64,000 nt of DNA from Acidimicrobiia bacterium (GTDB lineage Bacteria > Actinomycetota > Acidimicrobiia > IMCC26256 > PALSA-610). A model generated the notes under the pieces. That model ran no database searches and was not told the origin of the DNA. It saw only the letters and a list, made by a program, of their open reading frames with translations. Below are positions 23,912-32,471 of the stretch, one piece after another. Numbering within the stretch: the stretch's first letter is position 1; the number at the start of each line of letters is the position of its first letter. The position numbers were made by a program, and so were the translations under genes. The DNA lies in NCBI GenBank assembly GCA_036271555.1, contig DATBAK010000019.1, forward strand, positions 62,001-126,000. The letters are read 5' to 3'.

Positions 23912-24616
23912 ATGCTGTTGTCGCTGTGGTCACCGAAGGGTGGCTCCGGTACGTCGGTCTTCGCCGCCGCGTGCGCGGTCGTGCTCGCCACGCACCGTCC
24001 CACCCGGCTCGTCGATCTCGCGGGAGACCAGCCCGCGACGCTCGGATTGGCGCTGTACGGACAGTCTGCGACGCGCGGCGTGCATGACTGGCTCGCGGCG
24101 GGTCCCGCGGCGCCGGCCGACGCGTTGGCGCGCCTCGCGGTCGACGCGGGTCCGGGCTTGCAGCTCGTGCCGGCCGGTTCGGTTGCGCCGCGCGGACTCG
24201 TCGGCGGCGAGTCGGGCGCGGCGCTCGGGATGGTGCTGCGCGAGTGGGGCGCGGTCGTCGCCGACTGTGGTCGTGCGGACGACGCGGCGACGCGCGCACT
24301 CGTCGAGGTCTCCGATTGCTCGGTCGTCGTCGTGCGCTCGTGCTATCTCGCGTTGCGCCGCGCTGCGGCCGACGACCTCGTGCAGCAGGCGACGGGTCTC
24401 GTCGTGCTCTCGGAGAGCGGGCGCATGCTCGGCCCGCGCGAGATCTCCGACGTGCTCGGAGCGCCGGTGCTCGCGACCGTGCCCGTGCGCGCCGCGATCG
24501 CGCGCGTGATCGACGCGGGAGTGCTGGCGTCGCGCCTTCCGGATCAACTCGCGCGTCCGGCGCGCGGACTGCTCGAGCGTTTGGGTGTCACACGGTCGCG
24601 CGATACTGCGGCCTGA
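23912..24616 (+). CDS. CpaE/Ssd-like MinD-family ATPase of the Tad locus
   Basis: 234 residues. A deviant Walker A (SPKGGSGTS, residues 7-15) marks a MinD/ParA-type ATPase, followed by LVDLAGDQPATLG (about 37) and VVADCGRADD in place of the usual DxPP. It corresponds by position to the 'helicase/secretion neighbourhood CpaE-like' protein and to mycobacterial Ssd, which localise or regulate pilus or septum assembly. GGAAGG lies about 5 nt before the ATG at 23912; longer frames back to 23801 lack support because the promoter is inside them. Confidence 0.82.
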   Translation: MLLSLWSPKGGSGTSVFAAACAVVLATHRPTRLVDLAGDQPATLGLALYGQSATRGVHDWLAAGPAAPADALARLAVDAGPGLQLVPAGSVAPRGLVGGESGAALGMVLREWGAVVADCGRADDAATRALVEVSDCSVVVVRSCYLALRRAAADDLVQQATGLVVLSESGRMLGPREISDVLGAPVLATVPVRAAIARVIDAGVLASRLPDQLARPARGLLERLGVTRSRDTAA

Positions 24617-24620
24617 CGGG

Positions 24621-24673
24621 TTGACCGTTCGGCGGTCCCGTCGTACGTTCTCGCTTCCCCCGCACTTTCCCGA
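24621..24673 (+). promoter_or_regulatory. Promoter and start of leader of tadA (copy 2)
   Basis: TTGACC (24621-24626), a 17-nt spacer and TACGTT (24644-24649) are followed by CTTCCCCCGCACTTTCCCGA (24654-24673), matching copy 1 at 23794-23847. Confidence 0.7.
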
Positions 24674-24720
24674 TCGGTTCTGCGCGTGCCTGCGCGCTCG
24701 AACGCATTCGGAGGTGTGCG

Positions 24721-25923
24721 GTGGTCGTAGCGGAGTGGCCTACGGACGCGACGGACGACGGCGCGGTTCGGCGCGCGGTGTTGCGCCGCCTGCACGCCGA
24801 CCCACCGACGGCGTCGGGCGGACGCGCGGCGTTGCGCGGCCATCTCGCGCGGCTCCTGCGCGACGAGGCGCCGCTCGCCGACGTCGATCGGGCCGATCGG
24901 CTGCTCGACGAGCTCGTGCACGAAGCCGACGGACTCGGTCCGCTCGACGCGTTGCTGGAGGATCCCGACATCTCCGAGATCATGCTGAACGGTCCCGGAC
25001 GCGCGTACGTCGAGCGCGCGGGCCGGCTCGTCGAGATCGATCTCGGCCTCGATGCCGACGCGATCGCGCGCCTTGGCGAGCGCATCGTGCTGCCGCTCGG
25101 CCTCCGCCTCGACCGATCGTCGCCGATCGCGGACGCTCGGCTCGCCGACGGATCGCGCGTGCACGCGGTCCTGCCGCCGCTCGCACCCGACGGGCCGTAC
25201 CTCACGATCCGCCGATTCGCGACGCGTCCGGTGCCGATCGACGGTTTCGACGTCGGCGGCGAAGCGGGCGCGTTCCTCGAGGCCGCGGTGCGATCGGGTC
25301 GCAACGTGCTGGTCGCGGGAGGCACGAGCACCGGGAAGACGACGCTGCTCAACGCGCTGTCGGGCGTGATCGACGCGGGGGAGCGGATCGTCACGATCGA
25401 GGAGACGGCGGAGCTGCGATTGCGGCAACCCCACGTCGTTCGGCTCGAGGCACGACCGGCGAACGCCGAGGGTGCCGGCGCGGTCGGAGTGCGCGAGCTC
25501 GTGCGCTGCGCGCTCCGGATGCGACCGGACCGCATCATCGTCGGCGAAGTGCGCGGCGGCGAGGCGCTCGACATGCTGCAGGCGCTCAACACCGGACACG
25601 ACGGCTCGCTCTCGACGGTGCACGCGAACGGAACGCGTGACGCGTTGCGCCGGCTCGAGACGCTGGCGCTCTTCGCCGGGATCGCGCTGCCGTTGCCGGC
25701 GGTGCGCAGCCAGATCGCCTCCGCGATCGACCTGATCGTGTTCGTCCGGCGCGGCGCCGATGGCGCGCGCCGGGTGGACGTGATCGCGGAGGTCGTGCCG
25801 GCCGGTGTCGACGTCGAACCGGAAGCGCGGACGTTGTTCGAGCGACGTGGCGCCGCGCTCGTGGCGCTCGCGGTGCCGCAGCGTCCGGGGCGACGCGCGA
25901 CGCACGAAGGGCCGTCGTCGTGA
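24721..25923 (+). CDS. tadA: TadA/CpaF-type secretion ATPase
   Basis: 400-residue type II/IV secretion ATPase that would power assembly of a Flp-like pilus from the cytoplasmic side. The N-terminal domain (about 1-110) is followed by LLEDPDISEIMLNGPGRAYV, Walker A VAGGTSTGKTTLLNAL (about 197-212), the Asp-box TIEETAELRLRQPHVVRLE, and Walker B/His-box regions RPDRIIVGEVRGGEALDMLQ and NTGHDGSLSTVHANG. GTG 24721 follows CGGAGGTG. It overlaps the next gene by 4 nt (GTGA). Confidence 0.93.
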   Translation: MVVAEWPTDATDDGAVRRAVLRRLHADPPTASGGRAALRGHLARLLRDEAPLADVDRADRLLDELVHEADGLGPLDALLEDPDISEIMLNGPGRAYVERAGRLVEIDLGLDADAIARLGERIVLPLGLRLDRSSPIADARLADGSRVHAVLPPLAPDGPYLTIRRFATRPVPIDGFDVGGEAGAFLEAAVRSGRNVLVAGGTSTGKTTLLNALSGVIDAGERIVTIEETAELRLRQPHVVRLEARPANAEGAGAVGVRELVRCALRMRPDRIIVGEVRGGEALDMLQALNTGHDGSLSTVHANGTRDALRRLETLALFAGIALPLPAVRSQIASAIDLIVFVRRGADGARRVDVIAEVVPAGVDVEPEARTLFERRGAALVALAVPQRPGRRATHEGPSS

Positions 25924-26795
25924 ACGTCACCGCGCCGGCGTTCGCGGCGCTCTCGACGCTGTGGCTCGCTCGCCGCGCCCGTCGCGCCGATGTGGTCGAT
26001 CGAGCGCGGGCGTTGCGGGCGACGGGTTCGCGCCTGCCGGCGCGGCTGCGCGAGGTGCTCGACGGCGCGCTGCGGGCCGCCGACGTCGAGCTCGACGCGC
26101 CGGCCGCGCTCCAGCTCTGGCTGCTGGGCATCGTCGCGGCGGGCTGTCTCGCCGCAGGCCTCGACATTGCGCTCGCGCCGATCGCGATGGTCGCCGTGCT
26201 CGTCGGCGCGCCGGTCTCGCTGTACGGCGCGCGTCATCGCGGTGAGCGCCGCGCCGCCGACGAGCTGCCGGTCGTGCTCGAGCTCGTCGCGAGCGAGCTG
26301 CGTACAGGGGGCACGGTCGGGGACTCGCTCGCTTCGGTCACCGGGCGGCCCGTCGGTGGTCGGCGGCTCGCGCTGGCGCCGGACGTCGAACGAGTGGTGC
26401 GTCGATGCGAGCTCGGCGCGCCGGTCGACGAAGCGCTCGCGGCCTGGGCGGCGGAACGCGCCGATGCGGGTGTTCGCAGCGCGGCGGGCGCGCTCGCGGT
26501 CGCGGCAACCACCGGTGGTCGTGCCGCCGCCGCGCTCGACGGGCTCGCGGCATCGCTGCGCGATCGACGCGAGATCGCGGCCGAAGCGCGCGCGTTGTCC
26601 GCGCAGGCCCGGCTCTCGGCCGTCGTCGTGGGTTGCCTCCCGATCGGCTACCTCGTCGGTTGCGCGCTGCTCGACCCTCGGCAGGTGCGCGTGCTGCTGC
26701 ACACGGGATTCGGCGCGCTGTGCCTCGTCATCGGTCTCGTTCTCGAGACGCTCGCCGTCGTCTGGATCCGCTTCATCCTGCGGGAGGAAGCCTGA
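25920..26795 (+). CDS. tadB: TadB-like pilus assembly membrane protein
   Basis: 291 residues with a T2SS-F type domain: two N-proximal spans (LWLLGIVAAGCLAAGLDIAL and PIAMVAVLVGAPVSLYGARH), a cytoplasmic helical domain beginning DELPVVLELVASELRTGGTV, and two C-terminal spans. TadB forms the inner-membrane platform for the pilus with TadC. GTG start overlaps tadA (GTGA); its stop overlaps the tadC start (TGATG). Confidence 0.88.
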   Translation: MNVTAPAFAALSTLWLARRARRADVVDRARALRATGSRLPARLREVLDGALRAADVELDAPAALQLWLLGIVAAGCLAAGLDIALAPIAMVAVLVGAPVSLYGARHRGERRAADELPVVLELVASELRTGGTVGDSLASVTGRPVGGRRLALAPDVERVVRRCELGAPVDEALAAWAAERADAGVRSAAGALAVAATTGGRAAAALDGLAASLRDRREIAAEARALSAQARLSAVVVGCLPIGYLVGCALLDPRQVRVLLHTGFGALCLVIGLVLETLAVVWIRFILREEA

Positions 26796-27457
26796 TGGCG
26801 CTCACGTACGCGTCTGCGATCGTGTGGGGCGCCCTCGTGCTCGCCGCGGGTTGGCGCGTCGCGGCGCGCGCGACGGCGGCCGATCGTGCGCGCGCGCTGC
26901 GCGGCGAACGCGTGCAGGAATCGCACGTTGCCATTCTCGAACGCGCGCTGGCGCGGCTCGGCGTCGTCGGACGGGTGCTGCTCGGTGTGCGCCGGCGACG
27001 CGCGGCCGCGCAGCGGGACCGTCGCCTCGCGCGTGAGCTTCCGGCCGCGGTCGACCTCCTCGCGGTCGCGATGAGCTCGGGCGCGACGCCGTTCGGCGCG
27101 GTCGAAGCGGTCGCGCGGTGGTCGCCGCCGACGGTCGCGGCGACGTTCGACGCGGTCGTCGTCGCGTGCGGGCTCGGCGCGTCGTTCGAGTACGCGATGA
27201 GCGACGCGGCGCGGCGTGACCTACGACTCGGCCCCCTCGTCACGGTGCTCGCGGGCGGCGCGCGCCTCGGCGCGGCCGTGAACGATTCGCTCGCCCGGCT
27301 CGCGGCCGAGGCGCGCCGCGACCTGCGCCGGCGCGCCGAGGCGCGCGCTCGGACGGTGCCGGTGCGCCTGCTCTTCCCCCTCGTCTTCCTCGTGCTCCCC
27401 GCGTTCGGGTTGCTCACCGTGGTGCCGGCGGTGGTCGCGGGCTTCCACGGCGTCTGA
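26795..27457 (+). CDS. tadC: TadC-like pilus assembly membrane protein
   Basis: 220 residues. One N-terminal span (ASAIVWGALVLAAGWRVAA), a cytoplasmic T2SS-F domain (ELPAAVDLLAVAMSSGATPF then LGPLVTVLAGGARLGAAVND) and a C-terminal hydrophobic region (VRLLFPLVFLVLPAFGLLTV). It is shorter than classical TadC, as is usual in actinobacteria. The start overlaps the tadB stop. Confidence 0.85.
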   Translation: MALTYASAIVWGALVLAAGWRVAARATAADRARALRGERVQESHVAILERALARLGVVGRVLLGVRRRRAAAQRDRRLARELPAAVDLLAVAMSSGATPFGAVEAVARWSPPTVAATFDAVVVACGLGASFEYAMSDAARRDLRLGPLVTVLAGGARLGAAVNDSLARLAAEARRDLRRRAEARARTVPVRLLFPLVFLVLPAFGLLTVVPAVVAGFHGV

Positions 27458-27514
27458 GCACCCCGCGCGCATTCCTGTGAACCGCGGCGTTCCACGCCGC
27501 ATTGGAGGTGCATC

Positions 27515-27718
27515 GTGCTCGATCGGTTTCTCTCGTTCTTCCTGCGTGTTTTCGTCGATCCCCCCGGCGAGGAAGGGCAATCGACGGCGGAGTACGCGCT
27601 CGTGATCGTGGCCGCGGCCGCGATCGTCGGGCTGCTGCTCAGCTGGATCACGAAGTCCAACGGCATCGGCTCGATCTTCAACGCGGTGATCGGCCGGGTC
27701 ATGAAGTGGATCACGTGA
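27515..27718 (+). CDS. Flp-like prepilin (DUF4244 type)
   Basis: 67 residues with the type IVb prepilin layout: a 21-residue leader ending in EEG, cleavage expected before QSTAEYALVIVAAAAIVGLL with Glu at +5, and a short soluble end. The position matches the DUF4244 protein of other actinobacterial Tad loci (Rv3656c-like), probably the major pilin. GGAGG at 27503-27507 sets the ATG-like start at 27515 (GTG). The 57-nt gap before it carries a small hairpin (GCGGCGTTCCACGCCGC) and no clear promoter. Confidence 0.85.
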   Translation: MLDRFLSFFLRVFVDPPGEEGQSTAEYALVIVAAAAIVGLLLSWITKSNGIGSIFNAVIGRVMKWIT

Positions 27719-28107
27719 GCGCCGGACTCCGGCTTCGGGACGCGCGTGGAGGCGCGCGTCCCGAATCCGGTCAGGCGGCGGTGGAGCTTGCGCTCGCGCT
27801 GCCGGCGATCGTTGTGTTGCTGCTCGCGATCGTGCAGTTCGCGTTGGTGGCGCGCGACGAGCTGCTCGTCGTGCACGCGGCGCGCGAGGCCGCGCGTGCG
27901 GCGAGCGTCGGCGGCTCGGGTTCCGACGCGGCCGCGCGAGTGCTGCGGGGCGCGCAGGTCGTCATCGACGGGGGCGGACGTGTCGGTGATCCGGTGGTGG
28001 CGACCGTCGGCTTTCGCGCGGTGACCGATCTGCCGCTCGTCGGACCGTTGATTCCGGACCCGTGGCTGCACGCGCGGGTGACGATGCGAGCAGAGGAGCC
28101 ACGGTGA
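27715..28107 (+). CDS. TadE-like pseudopilin
   Basis: 130 residues. TadE motif SGQAAVELALALPAIVVLLLAI forms the N-terminal span (about 20-42), with the Glu at the +5-like position, followed by an extracytoplasmic beta-rich domain (AAREAARAASVGGSGSDAAA). TadE-like proteins are minor pilins made from prepilin-like precursors. Starts at a GTG that overlaps the pilin stop (GTGA) and ends overlapping the next start. Confidence 0.85.
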   Translation: MSAGLRLRDARGGARPESGQAAVELALALPAIVVLLLAIVQFALVARDELLVVHAAREAARAASVGGSGSDAAARVLRGAQVVIDGGGRVGDPVVATVGFRAVTDLPLVGPLIPDPWLHARVTMRAEEPR

Positions 28108-28481
28108 ACCGGGCGCGGTCGCAACGGGGCTCCGTCGCGATCCTCGTGTGTGGACTCATCGCGTTGGCGACGGTGCTCGCGGTCGCGGTCGTCCTCGTCG
28201 GCGGCGCGGTCGTGCTCGCGGGGCGCGCGGAGGCCGCGGCCGACGCGGCAGCGCTCGCCGGAGCCGACTCGGTCGCCCTCGGCACGCGGTCGCTGGCGTG
28301 CGCCGCCGCGAGCCTCGTGGCGGAGAGCAACGAGGCGCATCTCGTCGACTGCGACGTGAGCCACGACTCGGTCGAGGTCGTCGTCCAGCTCACCGGCGAC
28401 GGTCCGCTCGCGCTCGGTCGAACGGTGCGGGCGCGCTCGCGCGCCGAGATCAGCGACCGGCCAGCAGTCGGAGGAGGGTGA
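28104..28481 (+). CDS. Second TadE/TadG-like protein (Rv3654c-like)
   Basis: 125 residues. The N-terminus RSQRGSVAILVCGLIALATV is a Tad pseudopilin-type span, then AEAAADAAALAGADSVALG, the hallmark of TadG-like proteins, and two cysteines (ACAAAS, LVDCDV) that may pair outside the cell. It corresponds to the 'helicase/secretion neighbourhood TadE-like' family. GTG start overlaps the previous stop. Its 3' end overlaps the convergent helicase gene by 32 nt. Confidence 0.83.
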   Translation: MNRARSQRGSVAILVCGLIALATVLAVAVVLVGGAVVLAGRAEAAADAAALAGADSVALGTRSLACAAASLVAESNEAHLVDCDVSHDSVEVVVQLTGDGPLALGRTVRARSRAEISDRPAVGGG

Positions 28482-30747
28482 TCGCGCCGTGCTTGTCGAG
28501 ATACTCGTTCCAGTTGCCGCACTTCGGCGACTGCACGCACGACGGGCAGCCGTCGTCGCACGCACACGCGGCGACGAGGTCGAGCGTTGCGTGCACGAGC
28601 CGGTCGGCGTCGGCGAACGCGAGCTCCGCGATGCCCGCGCCGCCCGGGTAGCCGTCGTACACGAAGATCGTCGGCTCGCCGGTCTGTGGGTGCGCGGCCA
28701 TCGACACGCCGCCGACGTCCCAACGGTCGCAGATCGTGAACAGCGGCAGCAGTCCGATCAACCCGTGCTCGGCCGCGTGCACGGTGCCGAGCACCGGCGC
28801 GGGCTCGAGGCCGGCGTCGAGGAGCGAGTCGAGCGGCACCGTCCACCAGCACGCGCGGGTCGTGAGGGTGCGGGGCGGCAGGTCGAGATCGCATACCTCG
28901 ATGAGCTGGCGGGTCGAGATCTGCAGTCGCTGGTACGCGTGCACGAGGTTCGTGACCTCGACCGCGCCGAGGTGCACGGTGCCCGGACCGGCCGGCGCGC
29001 GCTCGTCGATCGCGGCGATCGCGATGTCGGTGTCGACGCGCGGTTGCGTGTACTCGTCGCGCTCGGAGTGCTCGAGCCACGCGACGTGGTTCACCTGGTC
29101 GAGGCGCGCGACGCGGTACTGCCGGCCTTGGTGGAGATAGAGCGCGCCCGGATGCGCGACGGTGAACACGCGCGCGCCGTCGACCGTACCCACGCCTCGC
29201 TCGTCCTCCTCGTCGACGAGCTCGTACTCGACGCCACTACCGGTACGCAGCCCGACGCGCGCCGCGGGGCGGTCGAGACCCGACCAGAACATCTTGTCGC
29301 CGCGCGGTCGCAGCTCGTCGTCGCGCACGAGCTCGCGCACGACATCGTCGAGGCCTTCGCCGAACCATTGCTCGTCGGCGCGTTCGAGCGGCAGCTCGTG
29401 CGCCGCGCACGCGACCTGTGCGCGCAGAACGAACGGGTTGTCGGGATTGACGACCGCTTGCTCGGGGCGCCGCCGGGTCAGCTCGTCCGGATGCGCGAGG
29501 TACCACTGGTCGAGCTGATCGTCGCCCGCTACGAGGACCGCGGCCGAGCGCCGGCCGGTGCGCCCGGCCCGGCCGGCCTGCTGCCAGAGCGACGCGAGCG
29601 TGCCGGGAAAGCCGTTCAACACGACCGCGTCGAGCCCGCCGACGTCGATCCCGAGCTCGAGCGCGGTGGTCGCAGCGACACCGACGAGGCGTCCGCTCGT
29701 AAGGTCACGTTCGAGCGTCCGGCGCTCGTCGGGTCGGTAGCCCGAGCGATAGGCCGCGACCCGATCGGCAAGCTCGGGCGCGGTCTGCGCGAGCTCGCGG
29801 CGGGCGTACTGCGCGACCAGCTCCGCACCCCGCCGGCTGCGAGTGAATGCGAGCGTCTGCGAGCCATCGCGCACGAACGCGGCGAGGAGCGACGCGGTCT
29901 CGATGTTCGCGGAGGCGCGCGCGCCGGAGTGCTCGTCGAGCAACGGACGCTGCCAACACGCGACGACGCGTTCGGATCGCGGCGCGCCGTCGTCGTCGAC
30001 GAGCGCGACGGGCCGGCCGCACAGTGCGCTCGCGAGCTCCGCGGGGTTGCCGATGGTCGCGCTCGCGAAGCAGAACGTCGGTCGCGAGTCGTAGTGCGCG
30101 CAGACGCGCTGCAACCGACGCAACAAGTGCGCGACGTGACTGCCGAAGATGCCGCGCAACGTGTGCAGCTCGTCGATCACGACATAGCGCAACCGCATGA
30201 GGAACGTGGCCCACCGCGGGTGCGACGGCAGGATGCCCATGTGCAGCATCTCGGGGTTCGTGAGGACGACGTTGGCGTTGCGACGCGCCCAGGCGCGGTC
30301 GTCGGTCGGCGTGTCGCCGTCGTAGCTCACGGCCTTCAACCCCGGCACGAGCCACGAGCGCAGCGCGCGGAGCTGATCCTGCGCGAGCGCCTTGGTCGGG
30401 AAGACGAGCAGCGCGGTGTCCTTCGTGCCGTCGAGGACGCGCTCGATGATCGGCAGCTGGTAGCAGAGCGACTTGCCCGACGCGGTGCCGGTCGCAAGCA
30501 CGACGTCGGTGCCGGCGCGCAACGCGTCGACGGCGGCGGCCTGGTGCGTCCAGAGCCGTTCGATGCCGCGTGCCGCGAGGCGCTCGGTCAGCTCGGCCGG
30601 AAGGGGACGTTCGAGGTCGGCGAATCGGGCCGCGCGCGCCGGAATGGTCTCGCTCGCCACGAGCCGTCCGGCCCGCTCCGGTTCGGCCCCGAGTGCCGCG
30701 AGCGTCGCGAACGGATCGGCGTCAGTGGGATTCGAGCACGCCGTCAT
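28450..30747 (-). CDS. DEAD/DEAH-box helicase with DUF1998 zinc region
   Basis: 765 residues. RecA-like domain 1 carries LWTHQAAAVDAL (Q-like motif), ATGTASGKSLCYQLP (motif I), VVIDELHTLRG (motif II, DELH) and SATIGNP (motif III). Domain 2 has TTALELGIDVGGLDAVVL and QQAGRAGRTGR (motif VI). The C-terminal DUF1998 part ends with four cysteines, ACACDDGCPSCVQSPKCGNW, probably a zinc site. It is the 'helicase/secretion neighbourhood' helicase found next to Tad genes across actinobacteria (Rv3649-like). The physiological role is uncertain (DNA repair is often assumed). ATG 30747 lies within the end of the LCP gene. Confidence 0.92.
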   Translation of the reverse strand: MTACSNPTDADPFATLAALGAEPERAGRLVASETIPARAARFADLERPLPAELTERLAARGIERLWTHQAAAVDALRAGTDVVLATGTASGKSLCYQLPIIERVLDGTKDTALLVFPTKALAQDQLRALRSWLVPGLKAVSYDGDTPTDDRAWARRNANVVLTNPEMLHMGILPSHPRWATFLMRLRYVVIDELHTLRGIFGSHVAHLLRRLQRVCAHYDSRPTFCFASATIGNPAELASALCGRPVALVDDDGAPRSERVVACWQRPLLDEHSGARASANIETASLLAAFVRDGSQTLAFTRSRRGAELVAQYARRELAQTAPELADRVAAYRSGYRPDERRTLERDLTSGRLVGVAATTALELGIDVGGLDAVVLNGFPGTLASLWQQAGRAGRTGRRSAAVLVAGDDQLDQWYLAHPDELTRRRPEQAVVNPDNPFVLRAQVACAAHELPLERADEQWFGEGLDDVVRELVRDDELRPRGDKMFWSGLDRPAARVGLRTGSGVEYELVDEEDERGVGTVDGARVFTVAHPGALYLHQGRQYRVARLDQVNHVAWLEHSERDEYTQPRVDTDIAIAAIDERAPAGPGTVHLGAVEVTNLVHAYQRLQISTRQLIEVCDLDLPPRTLTTRACWWTVPLDSLLDAGLEPAPVLGTVHAAEHGLIGLLPLFTICDRWDVGGVSMAAHPQTGEPTIFVYDGYPGGAGIAELAFADADRLVHATLDLVAACACDDGCPSCVQSPKCGNWNEYLDKHGAITLLRLLAGR

Positions 30748-31654
30748 CGGCGAAATCCTGGAACGCGGACGACGCTCCTGCCAACAGCGGCAGGCACCCG
30801 CCGCCGCCGACCGGGATCGTGAAGTTCCGGATGTTCGCGGGGCTGACCGACTGCGCGAGCCGGCCCAGCCGGTAGAGGTCGGAGAGGCCGATGCCCGTGA
30901 GGGTCGCGTTCTGACCGAGCATCGCGAGCAGATGGAACGCGCCGGCGGGAGTGGCGGCGCGGGCGCGGAGCTGCGCCATCGCGTCGAGGACGAGCGTCGC
31001 CTGGTTGGCGGTGCGCTCGATGTCGCCGCGCGCGAAGTCGTGACGGTCGCGGGAGTAGGCGAGCGCGCCGCCGCCGTCGACGTGATACGGAACGCCACCG
31101 GTGAAGTAGGCGCCCGAGTCGTGGTCGTTCATGGTCGTCGCCGGGACGATGTTCAGACCGCCGACGCCGTTGACGAGCGCGCCGAACCCTGCGAAGTCGA
31201 CGAGCACCGAGTACGTGAGGTGGATGCCGAGCATCTGGTTGATGACCTCGGCCTGCAACGCCGGTCCGCCGTACGCGTTCGCGGCGTTGATCTTCGTCGT
31301 GCCGTGGTTCGGGATGTCGGAGCACGTGTCGCGCGGGATGTTGACGATCGTGCCCTTCTTGAGCGTCGTGTTCACCGCGAGCACGTGCAGCGCGTCACCG
31401 CGCGAGCCGCCGACGCCCGGTCGCAGGTCGCTCCCGATGAGCAGGATGAACACCACGCCACTCGGCTCGCCCTGGTAGCTCGCCGAGGCGAACTTCTGCA
31501 CCTTGATCAGCGGCTTGCCCGCCGCGAGCGGTAGGCGCACACCGTGCAGCCACAGCGCGACCAAGCCGGTGCACGCCAGCATCACCGTCGCGGCGCCGAT
31601 ACCCGCGGCGCGCGCGACGCGGACCGCCCAGTGCCGACGCTGCTTCGTCTTCAT
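30722..31654 (-). CDS. LytR-CpsA-Psr (LCP) family wall-polymer ligase
   Basis: 310 residues. One N-terminal span (AAGIGAATVMLACTGLVALWLH, about 15-36), then an LCP domain from about 65: VVFILLIGSDLRPGVGGSRGDALHVLAVN, GTIVNIPRDTCSDIP, KINAANAYGGP and YSRDRHDFARGDIERTANQ. The arginine/aspartate pattern fits phosphotransferases that attach teichoic acid or arabinogalactan-like polymers to peptidoglycan outside the membrane. The start overlaps the upstream lipoprotein stop (ATGA), implying cotranslation. Confidence 0.9.
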   Translation of the reverse strand: MKTKQRRHWAVRVARAAGIGAATVMLACTGLVALWLHGVRLPLAAGKPLIKVQKFASASYQGEPSGVVFILLIGSDLRPGVGGSRGDALHVLAVNTTLKKGTIVNIPRDTCSDIPNHGTTKINAANAYGGPALQAEVINQMLGIHLTYSVLVDFAGFGALVNGVGGLNIVPATTMNDHDSGAYFTGGVPYHVDGGGALAYSRDRHDFARGDIERTANQATLVLDAMAQLRARAATPAGAFHLLAMLGQNATLTGIGLSDLYRLGRLAQSVSPANIRNFTIPVGGGGCLPLLAGASSAFQDFADDGVLESH

Positions 31655-32313
31655 CGTGCCGCCGTCGTGGTCGTGGCCTTCGTGGTGGTCGTCGTGCTGC
31701 CGAGGTTCCGGCGGACGACGATCGTGTAGCCGGTGATGTGCCAGTGCCGCTTGGCGTCGGGCTCCAAGATGAAGTTCCCGGCGCGCGCCACGGAGAGCTG
31801 CCCGTCGTCGGTCGCGCCCTGCACGGTGAGTGCGAACTGCGCCCCGACCATGAGCACCGTGCCGTTCTGCTGGAGCACGACGAGATTGAGCGGTTGCTTC
31901 ACCGTCTTCGTGACGCTCGTGAGCTTCGGGATGCCGACGTCGCTGAGCGCGCCGCGATCACGGCCCTTCGGTCCGACCCGACCGGCGAGCGTCGGCGAGA
32001 ACGACGCGAGCAACGGACCCGCGGCGTGGCCGGTGACGAGCGGGCTCGTGATCGCGTTCGCGACGTAGCGGTTGACGAGCCCGAGGATGACCTGCTGCTG
32101 CGGCTTCGTGTAGGCGTGTACCGGTCCGACCGCTTGCACGCTGACCCGTCCGAGTCGCAGCGCGAGCGAGACCGTGACCTTGCCCTGCTTGTCGGTCGTC
32201 GGCGCGCCGGTGGTCGGGCTCGCGTGCTTGCTCGAACCGTGACACGACGCGAGGAGTGTCGCCGCGCAGACGAGCGCGACGGAAGCGCGACGAGAACGCC
32301 GGAGGGTGCGCAT
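31651..32313 (-). CDS. Lipoprotein of unknown function
   Basis: 220 residues. N-terminal signal with lipobox LLASC (about residue 24), a Ser/Thr-rich linker, a beta-rich domain (LRLGRVSVQAVGPVHAYTKP, LNLVVLQQNGTVLMVGAQFA) and a Thr-rich tail (TTTTTKATTTTAAR). It precedes and overlaps the LCP gene by 4 nt, so a cell-envelope role linked to that protein is likely. No family is recognised. Confidence 0.72.
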   Translation of the reverse strand: MRTLRRSRRASVALVCAATLLASCHGSSKHASPTTGAPTTDKQGKVTVSLALRLGRVSVQAVGPVHAYTKPQQQVILGLVNRYVANAITSPLVTGHAAGPLLASFSPTLAGRVGPKGRDRGALSDVGIPKLTSVTKTVKQPLNLVVLQQNGTVLMVGAQFALTVQGATDDGQLSVARAGNFILEPDAKRHWHITGYTIVVRRNLGSTTTTTKATTTTAAR

Positions 32314-32471
32314 CGACGGGGAAGGATGCCACGTCGCGTGCGCCGCGTCGCGGCACCTCGTTCAGATGAGAGATCGAGTTCCCGCAGGAACGGGCGCCTC
32401 GCTTCGCCGACCGCCGGCCGCGCGCACCGAGGCGTCGGCACCGGCGAGCGCAGCGAGCGCGGCCGGAAAAC

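Noticed and set aside
27502-27714. Upstream part of the frame that contains the TadE-like protein
   Set aside because: It overlaps the pilin gene in another frame; GTG 27715 overlapping the pilin stop is the natural start.
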